Translations under genes and position numbers: made by a program
Notes under the pieces: generated by a model
Told to the model about the DNA's origin: nothing
The model's input: only the letters and a program-made list of their open reading frames with translations
The model's database searches: none
Origin: JAOBAU01 sp034667465
GTDB lineage: Bacteria > Acidobacteriota > Thermoanaerobaculia > Gp7-AA8
Assembly (NCBI GenBank): GCA_034667465.1
Contig: JAXDJV010000029.1
Coordinates: 1-64,000, forward strand
Reading direction: 5' to 3'
Length of the DNA stretch: 64,000 nucleotides
Shown: in pieces, positions 1-6,399 of the stretch
Layout: each line of letters begins with the position of its first letter
Numbering within the stretch: the stretch's first letter is position 1

Positions 1-508
1 CGCGCGGCCGTTTGCTGGCCCGGCGCTTCCGCGCCTCGGCGGCCTTTGTGCGACGGCGTCACGTCAGTTGCATATCGCTTCTGCCAATGCAATTGTTAGG
101 CGCGGCAACTGCCGCGCCGCGTCGCTCCTGGCGCGCGGTGGCCGCGCGCAGCTGATTGGGTGTGTCGTTGGGCGGACGGCAATCGCAATCGTCGAGGTAA
201 CGATATGCAAGACGTGGCGGGCAGTCCACGAATCGAGCGCGTGGTGGTGTGAGGCATTCCATAGCCCAGTTGTACCCATTCTGAAGACAGGTGACATCGC
301 GAAACCTGGCGCGGGTTTCAGCAAACCAACAGTCGTGCGGCCTTACGGCGTGCTCGATGGCACCTTGCGTGACCCGCGCGTTTTGAGCTGTTCGGCGCCA
401 GTGCGCAAGTGCTTACCGCATCGGTGAGGATGCGACGGCCGCGCCGTCTACGCCTATGACTCTTCGGTGTGAGGTCGCTTCTCGACGAATCCGCTGGCTT
501 GCGGCAGA
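1..508. other. No recognisable gene; repeat-bearing decayed DNA
   Basis: No reading frame here has a recognisable product, a plausible ribosome site and consistent codon use. The stretch contains the first copy of a ~90-bp repeat (81-173). The rest looks like non-coding or degraded accessory DNA ahead of the toxin-antitoxin pair. Confidence 0.5.
81..173. repeat. ~90-bp repeat, copy A (integron-like core motifs)
   Basis: The first 21 bases match copy B (1694-1714) at 20 of 21 positions, and weaker similarity continues for ~90 bases. It carries GTTAGGC at 95-101, GTTGGGC at 167-173, and a GC-rich palindrome at 131-149. The two GTTRRRY motifs are in direct orientation, whereas an attC site needs inverted core boxes, so this is at most a decayed or composite cassette recombination site. 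Confidence 0.55.
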
Positions 509-803
509 ATGACGGAGTTGAAGGTCACTGGCTTCATCTGGCTGGACGAGATCGTCGAGAAGCTTGCAGGCAAGCACCAAGTCGATCCAAACGAGGTGGA
601 AGAACTTTTTGAGGACAATCCAAGGTTCCGTTTCGTTGAGAACGGCAACCGGTGCCGGCGAAGACGTCTACGCCGCGTTTGGTCAGACCAGTGGTGGGAG
701 ATATTTGGTTACCTTCTTCATCAGTAAAGCCGACGGACGAGCACTTCCCGTATCTGCTCGAGACATGACGCCACGTGAGCGAAAACGATATGTCCGAAAA
801 TAA
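509..803 (+). pseudogene. BrnT-type (DUF497) toxin, frameshifted
   Basis: BrnT toxins are small RNase-like proteins of type II toxin-antitoxin systems. From ATG 509 the frame encodes a typical BrnT N-terminal half ending in FRFVENGNR. Around base 653 the similarity jumps frame and continues as GEDVYAAFGQTSGGRYLV and then SARDMTPRERKRY, stopping at 803. Dropping the single T at 653 joins the halves as NGNRAGEDVYAAFG, which is what the family looks like, so one inserted base accounts for the break. The downstream antitoxin overlaps the toxin end by 14 bases, as in intact modules. It is either a real inactivating mutation or a sequencing error. Confidence 0.75.
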
Positions 804-1059
804 GACCCCTATCTCAGGCGCGTCATCGCCCGCTGAAATCGGTGAATACTGGGATGCACACGACTTGGCGGATCACTGGGAACAAACCCGTGACGTTCAT
901 TTTGATGTCGCAGTCGATTCGTCAGTCAGATATTTCGCTATAGAAAAGACGCTGGCAGAGAAGCTGCGCGCCGCAGCGAGAAATCATGGAGTTTCGCCTG
1001 AAACGCTACTCAACATGTGGGTCCAGGAGCGCGTCGGTGCCGAGCGTTCACCGAAGTAG
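790..1059 (+). CDS. CopG/BrnA-type antitoxin
   Basis: An 89-residue protein that should neutralise the preceding BrnT-like toxin and repress the shared promoter through a C-terminal ribbon-helix-helix domain. The N-terminal part carries the pattern EIGEYWDAHDLADHWEQT, typical of CopG-type antitoxins partnered with DUF497 toxins. The C-terminal part (about residues 48-85) has the VRYFAIEKTLAEKLRAAA...GVSPETLLNMWVQE pattern of a DNA-binding RHH fold. ATG 790 is preferred, and an in-frame GTG at 775 is possible. The gene overlaps the toxin reading frame by 14 bases. It appears intact although the toxin is not. Confidence 0.75.
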   Translation: MSENKTPISGASSPAEIGEYWDAHDLADHWEQTRDVHFDVAVDSSVRYFAIEKTLAEKLRAAARNHGVSPETLLNMWVQERVGAERSPK

Positions 1060-1530
1060 CTGGCCACGCGGCGGGTCGCTTCGCTCGGGAGATCCTCAGC
1101 TCATAGCCGAATCTTCGAAAAGTGCTATTCGTGGACTACGGTCGCATCTTCAGCGGATATCACACTCCTTGGCCTCCGCCTCAATCGGAATGTGCCGTAG
1201 ATATTGCCCTTCTCGGTGTGGCCAGAGCGTGAAATTTTCACTGTCCACAGTTTGGGCCTTCAGAAGGCGACGATACTTCCGCAAGTTCGAACAGCACCTT
1301 TCGCAGTCAAGCGCTCCGCTCCTTTGATGCCCGTAGCTCCACGAAGCTGGGCGTGCCTCTTCGAGCGTTCGTGTGGGTTTGCGACCGTGCGTTGTAAGGT
1401 GCCTTACGACATGAAATCACTCTGCGACGGTAGGAACATCCGTGAAATGGTGGCTGCGCTTAGCCGGGCAATCGGAAATCCTCCGCGGGGAGCCTGCGGA
1501 CCCTTTCGGGGTTAGACTCCGAGGTTGTCA
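1060..1530. other. No recognisable gene
   Basis: About 470 bases with no convincing coding sequence on either strand. The open frames present have no recognisable domains. A GTTAGAC motif at 1511-1517 lies 13 bases before the next start codon, a placement reminiscent of a cassette boundary, but no partner core box was found. Confidence 0.45.
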
Positions 1531-1779
1531 ATGTACGAACACAGGGGCCAGCGGCTTCTCTCTCGGGTGGAATTCGCTCAGCGTGTGTTCAGTCACTTTC
1601 TGCTGGCGAGCGTCGCGTTGAGCCTTGCTCTCGGAATGGGAGTTATCGGCTATCACTTCATTGCCAAGCTCGGGTGGGTCTTATTCGCTGCAGCTGCCAA
1701 TGCAATTGTTAAGCGGCAGCTGCCGTGCCGCGTCAGCTCTGGTGCGTGGGGTGGCTCGCAGCTTAGCTCTGTGCTTTAG
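1531..1779 (+). pseudogene. Truncated small membrane protein
   Basis: From ATG 1531 the frame begins MYEHRGQRLLSRVEFAQRV and continues with one hydrophobic segment (about residues 27-50, VALSLALGMGVIGYHF). The N-terminus resembles a family of ~110-residue two-segment membrane proteins of unknown function that start MYEHR. At codon ~55 the sequence runs into the second copy of the ~90-bp repeat (1694 onward). The remaining ~28 residues are repeat-derived (NAIVKRQLPC and onward) and do not resemble the family. It is therefore probably a truncated remnant. The family resemblance is from memory and is moderately secure. Confidence 0.45.
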
Positions 1780-1780
1780 C
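1694..1780. repeat. ~90-bp repeat, copy B
   Basis: Direct-orientation copy of the 81-173 repeat. The block 1694-1714 differs from copy A at one base (GTTAAGC instead of GTTAGGC). Similarity then becomes patchy but keeps the CTGCCG(C/T)GCCGCGTC core. It interrupts the 3' part of the MYEHR membrane protein frame. Confidence 0.55.
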
Positions 1781-1944
1781 CAATCTAACGCCGACGGAGT
1801 TCGCGCGACAGTGGTCTCTGCGGGTCGGCGCCCACTTGAGAACCAAAATGATCAACCCCCACCCCCTCGCAGGTTATCCCTTGGGACCAAAGCTGGAGGT
1901 CCAAACATCTCGCGTGTATATTGCCTGCCGTGAACGTCTCTACT

Positions 1945-2334
1945 ATGCACGAGCAGATTCTCGCGGCACGGGATGCCATTAGTCGGGCGATCGCTGACCG
2001 GGATGTTGCGGGCATCGCTGCTTACCTTCTTCCGAGCTACCACGTCGTCACTGCGCGTAGCATGCATCGCGACGGTCGCGAGGCGAGCGCGAAGAGCTGG
2101 GCGGATCTGTTCGCTCGCGATCCGAGCGCGACGTATAGTCGTACGCCGGAACAGATCCACGTCAATGATGGCTGGGGTGTGGCGCAGGAACACGGACGCT
2201 GGACCGCTACCGTATCGGCCAGAGAAGGGTTGCTCAACCTCGCGGGTGTCTATGCTGCGAAGTGGCAACTGGTGACGGGAGAGTGGCGTCTCGAGGTGGA
2301 GATATTCACGCCTCTTGTCGTCGAACCGAACTGA
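1945..2334 (+). CDS. SnoaL/DUF4440-like protein (NTF2 fold)
   Basis: A 129-residue protein beginning MHEQILAARDAISRAIADRD, a helical start followed by a strand-rich region with VNDGWGVAQEHGRW and GVYAAKWQLVTGEWRLEVE. This is the layout of small NTF2-fold proteins of the SnoaL/DUF4440 group, which act as ketosteroid-isomerase-like enzymes or ligand-binding proteins. No substrate can be read from the sequence. ATG 1945 is favoured over upstream TTG 1921 and GTG 1930 because family members start close to the first helix. It sits alone on the plus strand ahead of a broken dehydrogenase. The location in a decayed accessory zone suggests transfer, but the frame itself is intact. Confidence 0.6.
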   Translation: MHEQILAARDAISRAIADRDVAGIAAYLLPSYHVVTARSMHRDGREASAKSWADLFARDPSATYSRTPEQIHVNDGWGVAQEHGRWTATVSAREGLLNLAGVYAAKWQLVTGEWRLEVEIFTPLVVEPN

Positions 2335-2360
2335 GGACCATCAGTGATGGCCGAGCCGTT

Positions 2361-3270
2361 GTGAAAGCTGTCATCTGCACGGGCTATGGGCCGCCGGAGG
2401 TATTGCGGCTGGCAGAGGTCGAGACTCCCGAGCCGCGACCGGGGCAGGTGCGGATCCGCATCCGCGCGACGGCGGTCACGGCAAGCGACTGTCTCGTGAG
2501 GGGCTTGAAGATGCCGTTCCGGTATCGTCTCCTCGTGCGACTCCTGTTCGGATGGAGAGCGCCGCGCCGGCCGATCCTCGGCATGGTGCTCGCCGGGGAG
2601 ATCGACGCCGTCGGACGAAACGTCTCCGCCCTTAAGGTGGGTGACCAGGTGTTCGGCCTGACCCAGCGGTCGTTCGGCACAAGCGCGCAGTACATCTGCT
2701 GGCGAGCGAACAGCATTCTGACGACGCGACCAGCCAACCTTGACCTTCGAGGAAGCGGCAGCGCTTCCCTACGGCGGCCTTATCGCGCTCTTCTTCATCA
2801 GGAGAGCCGACATAAAGGCGGGCCAGCATGTCCTGGTGTACGGCGCTTCCGGCGCTATTGGAACAGCAGCGGCGCAGCTCATTCGGCAACGCGGCGCGCA
2901 CGTGACGGCTGTGTGCAGCACCGCCATATTCGACTTGTCGAGTCACTCGGGCGCCAGCACCGTCATCGACTACACGCGCGAGGATTTCACGCGCGGGCCC
3001 GAACGCCACGACGTGATCTTCGATGCTGTTGGACGTCGAAAGAGCGCGCAGGCTTTTATTCAGGCGCAACGAGCGTTGACGCCAGGCGGCAGGGTCATCT
3101 CGGTCGACGATGCATTTCCCCGACTGCGGCCGGCGGACATCGTCGTACTGAAGGAACTGGCCGAGTCGGGCGACTTGAAGCCGGTCATCGATCGGATCTA
3201 TCCACTGGAATCGCGAGCGACTCGTCGACAGTGGCGTCAGGGTCTTATGTGCGCCGCATCGTGGAGCTAG
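2361..3270 (+). pseudogene. Zinc-type alcohol dehydrogenase/quinone reductase (MDR), broken
   Basis: Medium-chain dehydrogenase/reductase remnant of the NAD(P)H:quinone reductase-like type. From GTG 2361 the frame gives the GroES-like part (VKAVICTGYGPPEVL, then GMVLAGEIDAVG and KVGDQVFG). Near 2735 the similarity shifts frame and resumes as LTFEEAAALPYGGL and the Rossmann segment LVYGASGAIGTAAAQLI. A further local double shift occurs near 2930-2955, where LVESLG is read in the first frame and VIDYTREDF in the second. Part of the region between GGRVISVDD and LKELAESGDLKPVIDR seems shortened, and the C-terminus is scrambled. Several independent lesions make this a decayed gene rather than a single read error. 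Confidence 0.75.
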
Positions 3271-3764
3271 TGGCTTCCGGGCGGCGGTGTCTGCGGCGTG
3301 TACTGCGGTGTAACGGTCGGTGACACGGGCGGTGCGACCGGTTTCGTGTACGGCGGGTTTGTTGGCGGCGCTACCTTTGGCTGACTGAACTGCGGCTTTG
3401 CGGCGATGCTCGCCGGGATCTTCGCGATGACTTCGCCGTAATCGTAGTAATAGAGGGCTTCCTGTTCCTCGAGGCTGTAGCCTTCGGCGTCGTCGGGCGG
3501 GTCGGATTCTGCAGCCGGCGCGGGGACGGGTGGAGGAGGTGGCGGAGTTACTTTGGCGGCGGCTTTTGCGACGGGTGAATGGGAGATTTTCGGTGTTTTC
3601 TTCGTTGTGGTGATGTGGCCGCCGGTTTTCTTCAGGTCTTTGTTTGTGATCGTCGTGTGTGGTTTTGCGTTCTCGCTGCGGGCTCGTTTTGACGCTTCTA
3701 CGAGTGGGGAGTCGTCGGCGAACGCAGCGAGGGCGAGCAGGGAAAGCAGCGCAACGCAACGCAT
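3267..3764 (-). CDS. Secreted proline-rich protein of unknown function
   Basis: A 165-residue protein with a short Sec signal (MRCVALLSLLALAAFA) followed by a Lys/Thr-rich stretch. Its low-complexity region has a run of prolines (PPPPPPVPAP), an acidic patch (EGYSLEEQEALYYYDYGE) and a proline-rich tail ending TPQTPPPGSH. No domain is recognised. Such sequences are usually extended and can span or bind the cell wall, but that is inference. Its stop codon overlaps the end of the dehydrogenase remnant by a few bases in convergent orientation. Confidence 0.6.
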   Translation of the reverse strand: MRCVALLSLLALAAFADDSPLVEASKRARSENAKPHTTITNKDLKKTGGHITTTKKTPKISHSPVAKAAAKVTPPPPPPVPAPAAESDPPDDAEGYSLEEQEALYYYDYGEVIAKIPASIAAKPQFSQPKVAPPTNPPYTKPVAPPVSPTVTPQYTPQTPPPGSH

Positions 3765-3788
3765 GCGCTGATTTTACAGCAAAGTCTG

Positions 3789-4373
3789 TTAGTCGCCGGC
3801 GCAGGCGAAGACGTGAGCGGGAAGGATGTTGAGCGGTTCCCAGGCTCGGTCGACCTTCGGAAAGATGCGCGTCAGGTCCGCAAGAACGCGCGTTGAGAAT
3901 TGATAGACGAGAAATGCTCCGGCCGGATTGAGGATTGCTCGCGTCGTTTGCAGGATGCTTTCGCGTACCTCGGCCGGCATGGTACTGAACGGGACGCCGG
4001 AAATGACGTAGTCGGCTCTTGTGAAGCCCTGTGCTTTGAGTACTGAGTCAACGTCGGCCGCGGACGTGGCGGCAATGTGCAGTCGCGGATCATTGAACGA
4101 CGCGCGGAGATAGCGAACGAAGTCGGGATTCGTTTCGAAAATGAACAGCGTTGCATCGGGTCGCATCCGCTCGAGGATCTCGGCGGTGAAATTGCCGATG
4201 CCGGGACCGTATTCGACGATGACGCCGGCGTTCTTCCAGTCGATACGGTCGAGTACTTCCCGCACGAGAAAGCGGGAGCTCGGAATGATGGAGCCGAGCA
4301 TCATCGGGTGCCTGAAAAAGTTACGGGCGAACAGCAGCATTCTTCCGCGCCCGTTGTGGTTCCTGTTACCCAA
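3789..4373 (-). CDS. Class I SAM methyltransferase (phospholipid N-methyltransferase/KsgA-like)
   Basis: A 194-residue methyltransferase with the Rossmann SAM-binding motif VIVEYGPGIGNFTAEIL (about residues 51-67) and the acidic loop FIFETNPDF. A conserved YVISGVPFSTM segment is also present. The combination ARNFFRHPMMLGSIIPSS...EYGPGIGNFT is characteristic of the COG3963 phospholipid/rRNA adenine methyltransferase-like family, often called PmtA-like. A downstream ATG (MLLFARNFF, codon 12) is an alternative start. It is followed on the same strand by no close partner, and the unrelated methyltransferase gene ends 3 bases upstream, so the two are probably cotranscribed. Substrate is uncertain: phosphatidylethanolamine methylation is a family-based guess. 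Confidence 0.75.
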   Translation of the reverse strand: MGNRNHNGRGRMLLFARNFFRHPMMLGSIIPSSRFLVREVLDRIDWKNAGVIVEYGPGIGNFTAEILERMRPDATLFIFETNPDFVRYLRASFNDPRLHIAATSAADVDSVLKAQGFTRADYVISGVPFSTMPAEVRESILQTTRAILNPAGAFLVYQFSTRVLADLTRIFPKVDRAWEPLNILPAHVFACAGD

Positions 4374-4376
4374 TCA

Positions 4377-5138
4377 TCACCTCAGCTCCGCGTCGTTCTG
4401 CGCGCATCGTATCGCCACCACGATTCCGCCGGACATGCCGCCGTGATCGGTTGGCTCGATGTGCATCGAGCGGAGACCTTCGCGTTCGAAGATGCGCAGG
4501 ATACGCGTCCTGTCGTATTCATTCATCTCCATGTAAGGAAGACGGAGCGGATCGCGCTGCAGTATCTGCAGCATGCGATGCAGCCTCGGCCACGATCCGC
4601 GCAGCTTTCGCGCCAGTCGACGAAGGCGGCCGCCCGGTCGCGTGAATGTGAAGTGCAGCGCCGCGGTGCCGTGCGGAGCGAGCTTGCGCAGTAGCTGGCG
4701 AAGGAGCTCTTCACCGTGCTCGACCGGGATGTGCTGGAAGACGATCAGTGAGACTGCAACCTCGAACGCGCCGTCGGGCAGCGCAGCGATGTCATCGATG
4801 AAGTTCGCATTCGTGAGTTGCATCGCTTCGCGATGCTGTGTCGCCAGCGATCGCATCGTCGATGAGACGTCGATTCCGGTCACCTCGTGACCTCGTCCTG
4901 CGAACGCCAGCGAGAGCCGGCCGACGCCGCAGCCGAAATCGAGCACGTGCCGGCCGGGTTTCGTGCCGGTGTGGCGTTCGATGAGCGTCAGGAGAAACTC
5001 CGCGTCGGCATCGCCGGTGCGGAAGAACTCGGCAAGCGAGTCGGCGTCGGGGTTGCCGAGGAATCGGGAATCGGTGAGAACTCCGAAGTAGGGGTGGGTG
5101 GCGGCGATCGCTTCCCAGTTGGCTGAGGGGTCGCGCAC
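4377..5138 (-). CDS. Class I SAM-dependent methyltransferase (Methyltransf_11/25 type)
   Basis: A 253-residue methyltransferase. It has motif I VLDFGCGVGRLSLAFA, motif II EVTGIDVSSTM, the acidic SFIDDIAALPDGAFEVA-like segment (here NFIDDIAALPDGAFEV) and SLIVFQHIPVEHGEELL. These are typical of ubiquinone-biosynthesis-like and small-molecule methyltransferases. The frame is open further upstream into hpd territory. GTG 5138 (VRDPSANWEAIAATHPYFGV) is chosen because it keeps the gene clear of the divergent hpd start at 5194 and the protein begins with the family's usual leader. It lies 3 bases before the next methyltransferase on the same strand. The substrate cannot be inferred. Confidence 0.75.
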   Translation of the reverse strand: MRDPSANWEAIAATHPYFGVLTDSRFLGNPDADSLAEFFRTGDADAEFLLTLIERHTGTKPGRHVLDFGCGVGRLSLAFAGRGHEVTGIDVSSTMRSLATQHREAMQLTNANFIDDIAALPDGAFEVAVSLIVFQHIPVEHGEELLRQLLRKLAPHGTAALHFTFTRPGGRLRRLARKLRGSWPRLHRMLQILQRDPLRLPYMEMNEYDRTRILRIFEREGLRSMHIEPTDHGGMSGGIVVAIRCAQNDAELR

Positions 5139-5193
5139 AGGCCCGATCGTAGCAGGTAGACTATTCCGGCTGTGAAATCGAAGGAGTAAGCCC

Positions 5194-6327
5194 ATGACCG
5201 CAACACTGGAAACCGACGTCGCGCTGCGCGATGTTCGGAGCGGGGAGAACCCGCTGAAGCTCAAAAAGGTGCATCACGTCGAGTTCCTTTCGGGGAACGC
5301 GAAGCAGTCGGCGTTCTTCTATCGGAAAGCGTTCGGCTTCTCGCAGCTTGCGTATTCGGGGCTCGAGACCGGCAATCGTGAGACCGCGTCGTACGTCCTC
5401 AGCCAGGGAAAGATCCGCTTCGTGATCACCTCGCCGTTGCGCGGCGATCATCCGGCGGCGGAGCACATCCGCACGCATGGCGACGGAGTGGTCGACATCG
5501 CGCTGCAGGTCGAAGATGCCGATTTCGCATTCGCGGAAGCGGTGCGGCGAGGGGCGGCGCCGGTGACGGAGCCGCACGACATCAGCGACGAGCACGGCAC
5601 GGTGCGCCGCGCCGCGATCCGCACGTACGGCGACACGATCCACTCTTTGATCTCGTACAGCGACTATCGCGGCGCGTTTCTCCCCGGCTATCAGACGGCG
5701 GAGATTGCGGGCGACAGCGCGGGTGTGCTCGTCATCGATCACATCGTCGGCAACGTCGAGCTCGGGGCGATGAACACCTGGGCGGAGTGGTACACGAAGG
5801 TGATGGGCTTCTCGCGTTACATCACGTTCGACGACAAAGATATCTCGACCGAATTCAGCGCGCTGATGTCGATCGTGATGTCGGACGATCGTCGCGTCGT
5901 CAAGTTCCCGATCAACGAGCCGGCGCCGGGACGGAAGAAGAGTCAGATCGATGAATACCTCGACTGGTACGCGGGCGCGGGCGTCCAGCACATCGCACTG
6001 CTGTGCGGCGACATCATCGAGACGGTGACGATGCTGAAGGCGAACGGCGTCGAGTTTCTCAGCGTTCCCGACTCGTATTACACGGAACTGAGCGAGCGTG
6101 TCGGCGAGCTCGACGAGCCGATGGACAAGCTGCGCGAGCTGAAGATCCTCGTCGATCGCGATGAAGAGGGATACCTGCTGCAGCTCTTCTCGAAGCCGGT
6201 CGAAGATCGGCCGACGGTGTTCTTCGAGATCATCCAGAGGAAGGGAAGCCGAGGCTTCGGCAAGGGGAACTTCAAAGCGCTCTTCGAGTCGATCGAAGCG
6301 GAGCAGGAGAAGCGCGGCAACCTCTGA
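5194..6327 (+). CDS. hpd: 4-hydroxyphenylpyruvate dioxygenase
   Basis: A 377-residue cytoplasmic Fe(II) dioxygenase that converts 4-hydroxyphenylpyruvate to homogentisate (EC 1.13.11.27), the second step of tyrosine breakdown. It has two vicinal-oxygen-chelate halves, beginning KKVHHVEFLSGNAKQSA and IDHIVGNVELGAMNTWAEWY. The metal triad is His183 (IDHIVG), His266 (GVQHIALL) and Glu345 (FFEIIQR), followed by the family's C-terminal GFGKGNFKALFESIE motif that closes the active site. An AAGGAG ribosome site (5181-5186) lies 7 bases before ATG 5194. The rest of the pathway (hmgA, fahA) is ~16 kb downstream, beyond the secreted-protein genes. Confidence 0.96.
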   Translation: MTATLETDVALRDVRSGENPLKLKKVHHVEFLSGNAKQSAFFYRKAFGFSQLAYSGLETGNRETASYVLSQGKIRFVITSPLRGDHPAAEHIRTHGDGVVDIALQVEDADFAFAEAVRRGAAPVTEPHDISDEHGTVRRAAIRTYGDTIHSLISYSDYRGAFLPGYQTAEIAGDSAGVLVIDHIVGNVELGAMNTWAEWYTKVMGFSRYITFDDKDISTEFSALMSIVMSDDRRVVKFPINEPAPGRKKSQIDEYLDWYAGAGVQHIALLCGDIIETVTMLKANGVEFLSVPDSYYTELSERVGELDEPMDKLRELKILVDRDEEGYLLQLFSKPVEDRPTVFFEIIQRKGSRGFGKGNFKALFESIEAEQEKRGNL

Positions 6328-6346
6328 TCGTTGTTGCGCAAAAAGA

Positions 6347-6378
6347 AAACGGCGGCGGGTGTGAGCCCGCCGCCGTTT
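6347..6378 (-). terminator. Intrinsic terminator, possibly bidirectional
   Basis: A perfect 13-bp stem (6347-6359 with 6366-6378) with a 6-base loop lies between convergent hpd and the giant FG-GAP gene. On the minus strand it is followed by TTTTCTTTTT, a good U-tract for the giant gene. On the plus strand it is followed by a weaker TTTCAGTTT. Confidence 0.85.
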
Positions 6379-6399
6379 CAGTTTGAAGCGATTGTTGCG

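Noticed and set aside
81..173. Genuine integron attC site
   Set aside because: The two GTTRRRY motifs are direct rather than inverted, and no integrase gene is present. Kept only as a resemblance.
68..427. A 119-codon open frame on the plus strand
   Set aside because: Its first third is the ~90-bp repeat, the rest has no recognisable domain, and no ribosome site precedes it.
1204..1515. Open frame of ~100 codons in the region between the antitoxin and the truncated membrane protein
   Set aside because: Composition is not protein-like and nothing is recognised; treated as non-coding.
5139..5264. Longer N-terminus of the 4377-5138 methyltransferase
   Set aside because: It would run across the hpd ribosome site and start, and the extra residues are not protein-like.
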